Source: an uncultured Acidobacteriota bacterium (GTDB taxonomy: Bacteria > Acidobacteriota > CAIWXX01). Taken from it: DNA of 64,000 bases. Position 1 is the stretch's first letter; every line of letters starts with the position of its first letter. Shown here piece by piece: positions 10,393 to 19,184 of this stretch. Below the pieces are notes generated by a model, which saw only the letters and a list, made by a program, of their open reading frames with translations, had not been told where the DNA came from and did no database searches. Where the stretch lies: the NCBI GenBank assembly GCA_903916735.1, contig CAIWXX010000035.1, forward strand, positions 1-64,000. The letters are read 5' to 3'. A program made the translations under genes and the position numbers.

Positions 10393-13017
10393 TTAGGGTT
10401 CTTTTCCGTCGGCTTTCGTTACTGTCAACGTCGGAGCTTGAAAAGAAGCGGGCAATTCCTGGAGGCGCAGGTCAAGCACATGCATTTCCGACGAGCTGAC
10501 TGTAACCTCGCCGGCCGCAATGGCTTTCACTTGCACAACGGCAAGCTTTTCCTGACGCACATTGCTCGCCATGCCTCCCAGTATCACAGAGAGTTTCAAT
10601 TTGCCCGTCGCATTATCAATGACAGGCGTGACATTGCCCCCATGAGCACGTACGAAATCTCCTGTGTCAACACGTTCGATATGCAATTTGTCGGCCGGAA
10701 AACGCAGCTCGCCATCCAGCATCTGAAACTCCTTCACATTCTCTATGATCAGATCCAGAGTCTGGGACTGGCCTACAGCAAGGGTCTGTGAGCTACTGAC
10801 AAGTGAAAGGCGAGCTGTCGATTCCTGCTCAGAGACGGCCGATTTATCTTGTTCTTGAGATGGCAGAGGTGGGGCCGATTCATCCACCTGGGATGGATTT
10901 TCCTGTTCGCTGCGTTCAGATGGAGGAGGTGTCGCCTCTTCCGCCGGAATCTCCTGCGTGCCGCCAGTGACGGCAGGCTCTTCTCGCGAGGCCGGTTCGT
11001 TGGGAATTTGCGATGATGAGTCGGGTTCTTGAGAAGAAGGCCGTATTCCCTCATGCATCTCAGCCGGGGCTGTTTGTGTTCCGCCTGCAGCCGGCACGGC
11101 TCCAGGCTGCGTCTTTGCCGGAGTTTTTGGTGGGGACGGTTGAGGCTTGACAGAGGGCACAACAACCGGCGTTTCCTTTTTCTCCTTGTCAAAAGGCGAT
11201 GCCGGCAGGCTTTCCTTCAGCCCGATGTTTTCCTCAGTGCCCACGTAATAAGAGCGTAGATCATCTTCGTCGATATCCGGAAACTTGATGATGTGCGGAG
11301 TGATTGTCAGGATAATATCGGTCTGTTCAATTTCTTTGTCGTTACTACTAAAGATCTCCTTGACGATCGGCAGGTTCACAAGGCCCGGCAAGCCCTTCAC
11401 AGAGCTGCGTTCGTTATCTCGTAAAAGCCCCGCCAGAATTCCCGTCTCATTATCCTGCAGACGAATCACCGATTTGACATTTCGGGTTCCAATGGTGGGA
11501 GGCCGTGTGTCGGTGCCGGCCTCGGTGATAAAGGTCAACTCGAATTCCAATTTCATCGTGATCCAGCCATCGTGATGCACTCGCGGCGTGAGCTTGATCA
11601 TGATCCCGATGTCGGCATAGTTATAGGAGTTAATCGGGTTCTGATTGAGGGTACTCGTGGAAGAAGTGCCGTAATTGGGAACAAAAGAGGTCTGCAGGAT
11701 TGGCACCTTATCGCCCAAATGGACGACCTCTTCTTCCTGATCGACGACCCTGAGCTGTGGCTTCGCCTTGACCTTGGTCAGGCTGTCCTCCTGCATCAAT
11801 TTGTAAGCCACGGAGGGCAGGTTGAAGAAAAAATCCGATAGGTTAAGATGCTTGAGTTGTGTTCCGCGAACCGGCGATCCGGACGTCACCTTCGAAAGAT
11901 CAGTCACAGGCCATGGATTGAGAAACTCGCTAACATAATACTGGGACAACTCGACGCCATATTTCTTCATTCGCCGGCGATTGACTTCCAGAATCTCAAC
12001 ATCGATCAAGAGCTCTGCGCGGGCCTTGTCGAGCGTACGGATCAGCTTCTCGGCCACGGCTATTTTATTCGGAGTATCCCGCAGAGTGATGCTGTTGAGT
12101 GTTTCGTTGGTTCCGACTGTTTTAATTCCGACCAGTTCCCTGACTTCCTTCTCGACTTGCTTCAAATCAGCATTGGAGAGGAAAAAAGTGCGCATCACGA
12201 GCTCGTTGTATTCCGCTTTCTTCTTTGGATCGTCTGGGATGACGATGATTGTGCGTTCATCAATGACTTTGTAAAAATTTCTGGTCTGGATAAGGACCTT
12301 CTCGAGGGCCTCCTTGAAGCTGACTCGATCCAGGTCGACCGTCAGCTTCTGGCTCTGAAAATTCTTATCAAACAGGATCCGGACTCCTGAGAGACTCTGA
12401 AGAGCGCGGAGGATCACAGCGAGATCGGCTTCCCCCATTTTCAAATTAAAAGGTTCATTTTCCGGCTGAAGCTTCGGGGCTCGCTCGCTCTCGCTTTGAG
12501 CCACCTTTTCTTTGAGCACTTCCAGATCGGATGATTCTTCCTTCTTCTTTTCCTCGGCGAGGCGCTTCAGCAAACCATCCTTCTGCCGCCGTGCTTCGTT
12601 GTTACCGGGGTTATTTTCCAAAGCCTTGTTGAACTCGAACAAAGCGACTCGGGCGTCACCGGCCTCCAGCATCTCCTGGCCGCGATGAAGGTGGTAATTC
12701 GAAGCCGAGACCAAAGATCTGCCCAACGCGAATCGATACCGGACGTTTTCGGGTTCGCTCTGGAGTGCCCTCATGTAATACTGAACCGCCTGATCGATTT
12801 CATTCTTCTGATAGGCTTCTTCGCCTTTTCGAAACGCCGTTCGACTGGCACAGGTCGCTGTGAGAAGTAGTATTGCCAGGGAAATTCCGAATCGTCCCAG
12901 CTTGGATGGAGCGCAAAGCGGATCGTGACATCTTTCACGTTGCAGCTCTGTCTTGTTCCTTGTGCAGGGGTTGTGCTGCATGGAATGTTGAGATCTTGGA
13001 TAGGAATCGGTGCTCAT
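10393..13017 (-). CDS. Secretin (GspD/PilQ type) with TPR N-terminus and cohesin-like C-terminus
   Basis: Outer-membrane secretin, about 874 residues. In order it has a hydrophobic N-terminal segment ending in LTATC (a weak lipobox), a TPR-like region (about residues 50-150), a charged coiled coil, N0/STN and N1 domains (FNLKMGEADLAVILRALQ onward) and the secretin core. The core shows VPILQTSFVP and a C-terminal GLLRDNE...KGLPGL signature ending in DIILTITPHII. A long Pro/Glu/Ser-rich linker (about 600-730) leads to a ~135-residue cohesin-like beta domain (LIIENVKEFQMLDGELRFP). It is last in a three-gene operon after the PKD lipoprotein. The start is uncertain: an upstream TTG at 13029 and an ATG at 12981 are alternatives, and none has a strong ribosome site. 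No ATPase or pilin genes are nearby, so it works with components encoded elsewhere. Confidence 0.88.
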   Translation of the reverse strand: MSTDSYPRSQHSMQHNPCTRNKTELQRERCHDPLCAPSKLGRFGISLAILLLTATCASRTAFRKGEEAYQKNEIDQAVQYYMRALQSEPENVRYRFALGRSLVSASNYHLHRGQEMLEAGDARVALFEFNKALENNPGNNEARRQKDGLLKRLAEEKKKEESSDLEVLKEKVAQSESERAPKLQPENEPFNLKMGEADLAVILRALQSLSGVRILFDKNFQSQKLTVDLDRVSFKEALEKVLIQTRNFYKVIDERTIIVIPDDPKKKAEYNELVMRTFFLSNADLKQVEKEVRELVGIKTVGTNETLNSITLRDTPNKIAVAEKLIRTLDKARAELLIDVEILEVNRRRMKKYGVELSQYYVSEFLNPWPVTDLSKVTSGSPVRGTQLKHLNLSDFFFNLPSVAYKLMQEDSLTKVKAKPQLRVVDQEEEVVHLGDKVPILQTSFVPNYGTSSTSTLNQNPINSYNYADIGIMIKLTPRVHHDGWITMKLEFELTFITEAGTDTRPPTIGTRNVKSVIRLQDNETGILAGLLRDNERSSVKGLPGLVNLPIVKEIFSSNDKEIEQTDIILTITPHIIKFPDIDEDDLRSYYVGTEENIGLKESLPASPFDKEKKETPVVVPSVKPQPSPPKTPAKTQPGAVPAAGGTQTAPAEMHEGIRPSSQEPDSSSQIPNEPASREEPAVTGGTQEIPAEEATPPPSERSEQENPSQVDESAPPLPSQEQDKSAVSEQESTARLSLVSSSQTLAVGQSQTLDLIIENVKEFQMLDGELRFPADKLHIERVDTGDFVRAHGGNVTPVIDNATGKLKLSVILGGMASNVRQEKLAVVQVKAIAAGEVTVSSSEMHVLDLRLQELPASFQAPTLTVTKADGKEP

Positions 13018-13128
13018 GGGGGTTTTCAAATGTGCATAGTGCGAAATCGATGGTGCGCTTCAGAGCATTTCAGTGATCCTCATGGGTGTCAGGGAATCCG
13101 GATATTTCTTAAAAATTCACTTTCCCTT

Positions 13129-14568
13129 TCACTCCACGACCACGTCTTTCAGCACTTCTCCTTTGCTGCCAAGATTGTCCGTCACGACGAGCCGGATTTT
13201 ATAGGTCTTCTTCTCTGGGAAGATATGTGTCACAGTTGTCGTTGAAATTGTAAGAGGCGCACTCCCATCGCCGAAATCCCAGGCATACGATACGATGTAT
13301 CCATCGGAATCGTAACTGGAGCCGGCGTCGAAATCGTACTTCAGCGGTTGACCATCGGTCGACTTGAAATACGTATAGCTTGCAATCGGCGCCTGGTTGA
13401 CGCCAACCGTCACGGTTTGCGCTGTTTCATCCGTTTGGCCATCATTATCCGTCACGGTGAGGTGAATCTGGAATGTCCCGGCATGGTCGTAGCTGTGCGT
13501 GACGACTTCACCATCACGATTTGTGCCATCTCCAAAATCCCATTCCCATTTCTTGATCCAGCCGTCCGAATCGGTGCTGGACGAGGCATCGAAACGAATT
13601 TCCGCATTGACTGTGGGGTTGGTGGGGAAAAAATCAAAAGAGGCGACAGGCGCTTCATTTTCAACCACAGAAAATGTTTTGGTAACGACGGCGGAGACAG
13701 CTCCCAGGTTATCTTTCACCTGGAGGGAAACTTCGTATTCACCACTTGTGGAACAAGAACGATGTATCTTGCAGCCTCCATCTTTGTAACCATCATTGAA
13801 TGACCAGGAGTATTGCACAATTTTGCCATCCGTATCGGTGCTGGCACTGGCATCGAAATTCACCTGGTCTCCGACTTTTGGGCTTAGAGGCCAATATGTG
13901 AAGCTGGCCGTCGGGGGGGTGTTCTCAGATACTTCAATTGTGATGGTTGCACTCTGACCCAGCGAACTAACTGTGACATCGGCGGTTGCCTTCGTCCTTA
14001 GAACGTTGATGGCGATTCCCTGGTAATCATCGGTGTAAATCGGATTCTGGGGTTTTTCGAAGGTGCCGGTGGTTGTTTCGAACGAAACAGGAATATGGGT
14101 GAAGGGATTGCCCTTGTTGTCGGCAACTTCCGCCTTGATTGTAACCGGGCCACCGGCAGCCGGGAGTGAGGTTGGCGTTGCCTTGAGGGTAATTTTTGCT
14201 TGAGTGGAGTATTCGATATCAATCGACAGTTCGCCCACAGCTATTCCAGAACGCGCTTTGATGTTTGCCTCACCACGCTGATTGCCACTGACAAATGTAA
14301 CGATGGCCCGCCCATCCCGAAGCTCAACGCTGGGCGGCAGAGAGCCGAGGCTGGTCGTGAATGTCACAAGAGTTCCATCCCGTATCGGTTCGCCATTTCC
14401 CGAGTAGCCGGTTACCGTGATCTGTGCGGTATCACCGCCTGTTCGCAGAAACGAGCGATTCGACGCCAGAACAATCGTTGAATCTTTATCGGCCACAGTG
14501 GGCACATCGTGACAGCCGAATAAAATGATCGCTAAAAGAATGGAGAGGGACGCAAGAATCTGTTTCAT
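13129..14568 (-). CDS. Lipoprotein with invasin-like Ig and three PKD domains
   Basis: A 479-residue predicted lipoprotein. The signal peptide ends in the lipobox LFGC (Cys19). Two Big_1/invasin-like Ig domains span about residues 30-215, recognisable by VTFTTSLGSL and VSFETTTGTF. Three PKD repeats follow (about 215-305, 305-395 and 395-479) with D-x-DG and WDFGDG cores; in the first the motif is degenerate (WSFNDG). GAGGCGG sits just before the ATG. The stop is about 110 bp before the secretin gene. Its place between a PilP/GspC-like protein and a secretin suggests a periplasmic scaffold or accessory of that machine, which is inference. It contains no enzyme motif. Confidence 0.85.
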   Translation of the reverse strand: MKQILASLSILLAIILFGCHDVPTVADKDSTIVLASNRSFLRTGGDTAQITVTGYSGNGEPIRDGTLVTFTTSLGSLPPSVELRDGRAIVTFVSGNQRGEANIKARSGIAVGELSIDIEYSTQAKITLKATPTSLPAAGGPVTIKAEVADNKGNPFTHIPVSFETTTGTFEKPQNPIYTDDYQGIAINVLRTKATADVTVSSLGQSATITIEVSENTPPTASFTYWPLSPKVGDQVNFDASASTDTDGKIVQYSWSFNDGYKDGGCKIHRSCSTSGEYEVSLQVKDNLGAVSAVVTKTFSVVENEAPVASFDFFPTNPTVNAEIRFDASSSTDSDGWIKKWEWDFGDGTNRDGEVVTHSYDHAGTFQIHLTVTDNDGQTDETAQTVTVGVNQAPIASYTYFKSTDGQPLKYDFDAGSSYDSDGYIVSYAWDFGDGSAPLTISTTTVTHIFPEKKTYKIRLVVTDNLGSKGEVLKDVVVE

Positions 14569-14656
14569 TGTTCCGCCTCGAATTGATTCATAAGCTCATC
14601 GAGCTGAAACCGGCGATTAACCTGCAACCGGTACCTCCATCTAGAAGCAGGCAGGG

Positions 14657-15274
14657 TTATTTATGTGTGACTGAAAAGGATGCCGTATTATGGAAATTCC
14701 GATCTTCAAGCAACACTGTTTCCGGGTCGATATGTTTCACAATGTACTTTTGTTCAAGCAGATCTCCTTCCCGCAGAGTAAGAATTTCGCTTTTCAATCC
14801 AAACAAAGCCACCAATTCACCCCGGAAGACGGTGCCGATGAAATGAGCTTCAGGACGAATTTCAGGAGGAGGAGGTGGTGGTGGTAGTGGAGGCGGCAAG
14901 GGCACGACCGGTGGCGCCGGCAGCGTATCAGTGTATCTGAACAGATTCCTGTGGATCAAAGTGACGAAAACGGGCTCCATCTCAAGTAGCAGGCTGGGAA
15001 CTGGATTTGCATTCATGGATCGGAATCGAGCCGGCAGTTGGATCACCACCGGAGCCGATCGCCGACTCAACTTGGATGGAGGTGCTGAGACGCGAGTTAA
15101 ATTAGCGGAGATTCTCGTTTCCGGCTCCAGTTGCGATGATCTCTTATAGAATGCGAGGAGTGAGATCGCGACAAGCAAAGCAACGAGAAGCGTCAAACGA
15201 CGATTGCCCGGCAAGATGCCAACAATGTGATTTCTCGCGTGAATCATGCGTATTGATTTCAAACGCCGTCTCAT
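14657..15274 (-). CDS. PilP/GspC-like inner-membrane pilotin-type protein
   Basis: A 205-residue protein with one N-terminal transmembrane helix (about residues 24-44) and a periplasmic region. A proline linker (PPPLPPPPPPP, about 125-137) precedes a C-terminal beta domain of about 65 residues (FIGTVFRGELVALFGLK, then LREGDLLEQKYIVKHID). This architecture matches the HR domain of GspC or the PilP fold, which contacts the secretin N0 domain. It is first in the operon with the PKD lipoprotein and the secretin. The ATG at 15274 has only a weak ribosome site, and an internal ATG at codon 10 is possible. A sigma70-like promoter at 15472-15500 reads into it. The family assignment rests on architecture and neighbours. 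Confidence 0.6.
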   Translation of the reverse strand: MRRRLKSIRMIHARNHIVGILPGNRRLTLLVALLVAISLLAFYKRSSQLEPETRISANLTRVSAPPSKLSRRSAPVVIQLPARFRSMNANPVPSLLLEMEPVFVTLIHRNLFRYTDTLPAPPVVPLPPPLPPPPPPPEIRPEAHFIGTVFRGELVALFGLKSEILTLREGDLLEQKYIVKHIDPETVLLEDRNFHNTASFSVTHK

Positions 15275-15471
15275 ATCACAAGATCCGCGCCGGCCGCAGG
15301 TGACGTATCACAACTGTCCGTGGCCAACATCCGGAGCCATTTTTGGAAGGGAACCATCAAAGAGACGTCACTAACAGCAGTAACCAATACAGTATGCCTC
15401 ATGAGGGATGTTACCGATTCGACATAACCATGCATATTGCTACTCCGCGGAACAGAAGCATAAGACCCGGA

Positions 15472-15500
15472 TCATAAGAGAATAGAAACCGGCTTGTCAA
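15472..15500 (-). promoter_or_regulatory. Sigma70-like promoter beside R1 copy 1
   Basis: On the minus strand TTGACA (15500-15495) is followed by a 17 bp spacer and TTATGA (15477-15472). It reads into the PilP-like/PKD/secretin operon with a leader of about 190 bases. The -35 begins 19 bp from the end of R1 copy 1 (15519). Confidence 0.55.
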
Positions 15501-15518
15501 CACCAGAATTGTGACACC

Positions 15519-15716
15519 TATCCGCGAGTAAGCACACGCCTATTGAGACAAAATGGCTTCGGAGCCTCTGCGGCTCGCGAGGATGCTCACCCTCCCCTCC
15601 ATATATCAAGCATTCCCCTGAACGATGGTTTGGGAGGTCGAGAGGCTCCTGCCGATCCGTCATGCCGGGTCTATCGAGACTATCTGATGGCTTGCCGCCA
15701 TTCCTTATCCGCGGAT
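15519..15716 (-). repeat. R1 copy 1: MITE-like element with terminal inverted repeats
   Basis: A ~198 bp element in inverted orientation, sharing with copies 2-4 the core GGCGGCAAGCCATCAGATAG and the ends ATCCGCGGATAAG / ATCCGCGAGTAAG (terminal inverted repeat, 11 of 13 identical). It contains internal dyads around GGCAGGAGCC and CCTCGCGAGG. Copy 1 diverges slightly in the middle (CTCGACCTCC in place of CGCCCTCC). It has no coding capacity for a transposase. It lies between two genes of the same strand, just upstream of a promoter. Confidence 0.85.
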
Positions 15717-15728
15717 TGGATGCTAATG

Positions 15729-15755
15729 AAGAGAGAGAGAGAGAGGCAGAGAGAG
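15729..15755. repeat. GA-dinucleotide microsatellite
   Basis: A run of GA repeats, interrupted once by GC, immediately beyond the outer end of R1 copy 1. It lies in the 671 bp gap (15275-15945), which otherwise holds only R1 copy 1, its promoter and the dyad at 15917. No gene is seen there. Confidence 0.7.
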
Positions 15756-15916
15756 ATCAGAGGCGGCGCAATAAAAGCACGGAGGAGATCGGGTGTTGTG
15801 ATGCTCTCCTCAGCGAAAAGGCGAACAGTATGATTGACTTCCGGCCTATCCCGTTCTGTATCCACGAGGCTGTTGCCGTGTGATAGAGCGCCGCCGGTGA
15901 AGCTGTTACAAGCACA

Positions 15917-15932
15917 TTCTACGATCGTAGAA
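15917..15932. promoter_or_regulatory. Dyad D1: TTCTACGATCGTAGAA
   Basis: Perfect 16 bp palindrome 14 bp beyond the stop of the STAS response regulator. It shares TTCTAC/GTAGAA arms with four other dyads at 20807, 23208, 29355 and 53825. This is the only intergenic member and the only one with a CG at the inner arm. Confidence 0.45.
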
Positions 15933-15945
15933 TATCATGAAAGCC

Positions 15946-16713
15946 TTACGAGAACGCCGTCGGCAGTTCGGTCCGGCTGGCGATGAGCTTGATTTTCGCC
16001 GTTTCGAAATATTGTCCCAGTTGGCTCTTGAACCCCTCGCTTGCTGAAAGGAAGATGACAAATTCTATGCCCTTCTGGAGAGAAGCGGCCGAAGAAATCA
16101 GCACGCTCATATCCTCGGAAGAGAGCATATCCGAGGTTGAAAAATCCACGACAAACTTGCGTCCACCCGCCGCCAGCAGGCGCCGAATATAGGAAAAGGC
16201 AAGTTTCACGCCGATGGAAAGACGGTCGGATGGGATGGCGAAAACATGGATGCCCCCAATTTCCTCGTAGGAAATAATCCGGCGGTCGATATCGGTCTTG
16301 ATCTTGTCGGTGGGGCTGAGAGAGAAATCAACTTGCGGGAAAAGAACTTTCAGCTTGTCTTCAAAAACTTCAAGGTTGAAAGGCTTGATGATATAGCCCT
16401 TGGCCCCGAGAGAGAGAACTTTCCTTATTGAATCGGCTTCCGAAAGAGCTGTCAACATGATGACAGGGATATTCCACAGTTCATCGTCATCGCGGAGTTT
16501 CAACAGCATTCCAGGGCCATCCAGCACCGGCATGACCATGTCCAGCAGGATCACATCGGGGCGATCGGCCACCGCTGCCATGTAGCCGTCGTGGCCATTC
16601 GTTGCGACGATGACTTCGTAACCGGCATTCAGCAGAGAGAACTTGATCTTGACGAGTTGCGTAGTACTGTCTTCAACAACCAGAACCTTCAGCGTCAACA
16701 TGCTAAATTGCAT
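15946..16713 (-). CDS. Response regulator with STAS-like output domain
   Basis: A 255-residue cytoplasmic protein. The receiver domain (about residues 8-122) has the acidic pair E14/D15, phospho-acceptor Asp58 (VILLDMVMP), T/A in IMLTAL and the lysine of GYIIKPF. After a linker (about 125-165), residues about 165-250 look like a STAS fold (KFVVDFSTSDMLSSEDMSVL), the type found in anti-sigma-factor antagonists. Phosphorylation could thus gate a partner-switch interaction, and such partners (RsbU/W/V-like) are encoded at 42467-44386. It is a close paralogue of the next regulator upstream and lacks that protein's PDZ domain. The start may be the ATG at 16713 or the one at 16701. Confidence 0.75.
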   Translation of the reverse strand: MQFSMLTLKVLVVEDSTTQLVKIKFSLLNAGYEVIVATNGHDGYMAAVADRPDVILLDMVMPVLDGPGMLLKLRDDDELWNIPVIMLTALSEADSIRKVLSLGAKGYIIKPFNLEVFEDKLKVLFPQVDFSLSPTDKIKTDIDRRIISYEEIGGIHVFAIPSDRLSIGVKLAFSYIRRLLAAGGRKFVVDFSTSDMLSSEDMSVLISSAASLQKGIEFVIFLSASEGFKSQLGQYFETAKIKLIASRTELPTAFS

Positions 16714-16899
16714 TCTATCGAGTTAGAGAGCCGCCTTCAATGATCGAGTGTCATTCTCCACCCCGTGGCACAGCGCATCGCAGGAGGAGATTCGCATTAT
16801 TTCCGCTCCTCTGCCGTCACCCGACCATGGCTCATTCAGTTCTGGTGCGACTGCAGGATTCCGGTGATTAGTCCTTGACGGCGAGCCGCCGTTCCACTC

Positions 16900-17973
16900 T
16901 CAGGCTTTCTCGAAGCGCTCTTCAACCGTTACCTGGACGGTGATTGTCTTGCTCGCCCTGAGGAGTTTGATTTCGATGGTGGTCCCTGGCGCCGTGCCGG
17001 CAATGATCCCATAGAGATCGAAGTGAGTCCGAATGGCATTCCCGGCGATATGAGTGATGACATCCTCGATCTCGATCCCGACTCTTTCGGCCGGCGAGTT
17101 CGCCTGAATCACATCGACCAGGGCTCCAGTCAACCCAAGCGCATTCACCCACTCTTTTTGTTTCATCCGCAAGGGGCCGGGAATCACGCCCAAGTAGCCT
17201 TCCCTCCCAGTATGCCGTCCAAGGAAGACATTCTCGGCGAAATACAGGCTTGGAAAGATCCTCAATCCGGCGGTTTCCTTGAATTGGTAAAACTGAGTCC
17301 GGAGCGCTTCGGTCGATGCGATAAGGCTGACGGTTTCTTTGCCATTCTGCAGAGAAGCAACCGACGAACCCAACACCGTAATATCTTCGGACGGGAAAAC
17401 GGGATAGGCGGAAAAATCGAGCACAAACCGCTGTTCGTTAACGGCTATCAGCCGTCGGATATAAGAAAAAACCAGCTTGATGCCGATCTTCAAAGAATCG
17501 GGCACAATCGAGAAAACGTGCCCCCAATTCCGCTCCTCGTATCGGACGACCTTCTTCTCGATGCTTGCCTGGATTTTCTCCTTCGGGCTGAGCTCATGAC
17601 CCGCATCGAGAAATATTTTCTTAATCTGGTCCTCGAATACGTCGATGATGAATGGCTTGACGATATAGCCCTTGACCCCCATTGACAGCACCTTCTTAAC
17701 GGCTTGGACATCGGAATTCGCGGTCAACATGATGACTGGAATTTCGCGAAGGTCGGCATGGTCATGCATTTTCATCAACATTCCAGGGCCGTCTAGCAAC
17801 GGCATGTTCATGTCGAGAAGGATGATGTCCGGGTGTTGGGTCAGAGCGCCCTGGTAACCGTCGATCCCATTATTCGCAACGAAGACCTCATAGCCGGCAT
17901 TCATCAATGCCTGCCGCGTCCGCATCAGCTGCGTCACACTGTCTTCGACAACGAGCACCTTCAGTGAATACAT
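16900..17973 (-). CDS. Response regulator: receiver, STAS-like and PDZ domains
   Basis: A 357-residue protein. Residues 4-118 form a receiver with E10/D11, phospho-acceptor Asp54 (IILLDMNMP), Thr84 and Lys106. Residues about 150-250 are STAS-like (RFVLDFSAYPVFPSEDITVL), aligning along their length with the neighbouring regulator. Residues about 265-350 form a PDZ domain (YLGVIPG, then GALVDVIQANSPAERVGI and GDVITHIAG-like IEDVITHIAG). The protein has no signal peptide, so this PDZ is cytoplasmic, which is unusual since bacterial PDZ domains are mostly periplasmic. It lies 186 bp upstream of its paralogue on the same strand; the pair probably arose by tandem duplication with PDZ gain or loss. 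No cognate intact kinase is adjacent, only a decayed one. Confidence 0.8.
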   Translation of the reverse strand: MYSLKVLVVEDSVTQLMRTRQALMNAGYEVFVANNGIDGYQGALTQHPDIILLDMNMPLLDGPGMLMKMHDHADLREIPVIMLTANSDVQAVKKVLSMGVKGYIVKPFIIDVFEDQIKKIFLDAGHELSPKEKIQASIEKKVVRYEERNWGHVFSIVPDSLKIGIKLVFSYIRRLIAVNEQRFVLDFSAYPVFPSEDITVLGSSVASLQNGKETVSLIASTEALRTQFYQFKETAGLRIFPSLYFAENVFLGRHTGREGYLGVIPGPLRMKQKEWVNALGLTGALVDVIQANSPAERVGIEIEDVITHIAGNAIRTHFDLYGIIAGTAPGTTIEIKLLRASKTITVQVTVEERFEKA

Positions 17974-17978
17974 AACCT

Positions 17979-18242
17979 ACCACGAATTGTATAGAAATTG
18001 CCGGTAACGCACAACCGACGTCCCCTTCGGAACGGGCTCCTCGTGATTGATCCATAATCATCAGCTCTGGTACGGATTGACGGTGACGCCTATTTCTTTT
18101 TGCAGTTGGGGCGAGAATTTTCAGGCCTGTGCCTTTCTCCGATGATATCCCAATTGTTCGGACATCCACATCGATTCGGAAGAGCTTTTCCTGATCAGCG
18201 GCGCTCAGGCCGCAACCTGTATCGATGACGCATATTTCCATG
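17979..18242 (-). pseudogene. Decayed histidine kinase ATPase fragment
   Basis: The minus frame from the ATG at 18242 reads MEICVIDTGCGL then EKLFRIDV and SSEKGTGLKIL. These match the N/G1 and G2 boxes of a HATPase_c domain. After GTGLKIL the frame loses similarity. Resemblance resumes in another frame (QLQKEIGVTV) and then in a third place (VPKGTSVVRYRQFL), where kinases have GKGSTF. At least two frameshifts are needed. The DHp/H-box half is absent: upstream sequence is repeat R3 copy a. It probably once encoded the kinase for the regulators next to it. Confidence 0.5.
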
Positions 18243-18261
18243 AATTCACCGCTCCTCCGAA

Positions 18262-18356
18262 GGAAACCCTCAATCAAAACGCATCCGGAAATTTTTATTT
18301 TCTTTACTTTTTACTCCCCAAAACCGGCGCATTATTGGCGACTTGGGCCTGGGCTT
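18262..18356. repeat. R3 copy a
   Basis: About 95 bp matching 24358-24456 (copy b), starting GAAACC.TCA.TCAAAACGC, with a T-rich middle and the shared block CCGGCGCATTATTG. In copy b the block forms an 8 bp hairpin (AAGCCGGC/GCCGGCTT); in this copy the hairpin is degenerate. It abuts the kinase remnant. Confidence 0.55.
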
Positions 18357-18493
18357 GCCCATCTTCTCAATGGCCTTTTTTCTTCTCTCTAAAGCCTCCG
18401 TCAGGGGTTGGCAATGATGATTCCTGTGAGGTGGGCTCACCATACATTCTTCTTGGGAGCGAACCAAATGCGGACAACCAGCCGCTTGGCAGC

Positions 18494-18522
18494 TTGCCTG
18501 CCGCGAAAGGCTACGCTATATT
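18494..18522 (+). promoter_or_regulatory. Promoter of rpiB, probably leaderless
   Basis: TTGCCT (18494-18499), a 17 bp spacer and TATATT (18517-18522). The rpiB ATG begins 8 bases after the -10, where transcription would start, and no ribosome site precedes it. Confidence 0.5.
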
Positions 18523-18529
18523 GCGCGGT

Positions 18530-18964
18530 ATGATGGCTATTGGTTCGGATCATGCGGGATTTCAGCTCAAGAATGAGCTTAAGAAGTACCTCGATGAACA
18601 CTCAATCGAATATGTCGACGTCGGTTGCCCGGACGAACAATCCTGTGACTATCCCGACATCGCCCGTGCGGTCGCAGCCGGTGTCTCCACCGGGCAGTAC
18701 GAACGAGGAATCCTGATCTGCGGAAGCGGCATCGGGATGTCCATCGCCGCAAACAGATTTCCGAAAGTCCGTGCAGCCCTCTGCGTCGATGAAAACATGG
18801 CCCGGGTGAGCCGGCAGCACAACGATAGCAATATTCTGGTGCTGGGATCACGGTTCACTCCGACAAACACCGCTTGCACGATTTTAGCAGCCTGGATGTC
18901 GACGGGCTTCGACGGCGGCCGGCACTTGAGGCGGGTACTTAAAATAGACGGCGGAGAAAATTGA
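18530..18964 (+). CDS. rpiB: Ribose-5-phosphate isomerase B
   Basis: A 144-residue RpiB/LacAB-family isomerase interconverting ribose 5-phosphate and ribulose 5-phosphate in the non-oxidative pentose phosphate pathway. Family features seen are the N-terminal MAIGSDHAGFQLK, the catalytic-cysteine loop ILICGSGIGMSI, and ARVSRQHNDSNILVLGSR near the C-terminus. The frame is open further upstream, but homology and length (the family is about 145-150) fix the start at ATG 18530 or 18533. Neither has a ribosome site. A promoter ends 7 bases before, so translation is probably leaderless. It is a monocistronic unit flanked by the TPR gene. Ribulose 5-phosphate also leads toward the heptose made by the LPS operon nearby. 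Confidence 0.92.
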   Translation: MMAIGSDHAGFQLKNELKKYLDEHSIEYVDVGCPDEQSCDYPDIARAVAAGVSTGQYERGILICGSGIGMSIAANRFPKVRAALCVDENMARVSRQHNDSNILVLGSRFTPTNTACTILAAWMSTGFDGGRHLRRVLKIDGGEN

Positions 18965-19184
18965 ACCAACACGAGCCAATGAAGAGGCATCTCGCATCCA
19001 TGGGGATCGGTACAATTGATGGGATGAGCGGAACTGAATTCCTACGAATCGGGCATTCATCCTTCAGTATCACCGAAAAGATCCTTCTAAGAAACCGTCG
19101 ATGAAGAGTAAAAAACACCACATTCGGACATTGCTCTTCGTCGAGGCGCCTTGCGATGTCCGCTATAATTTACGGGGAGTGTTA

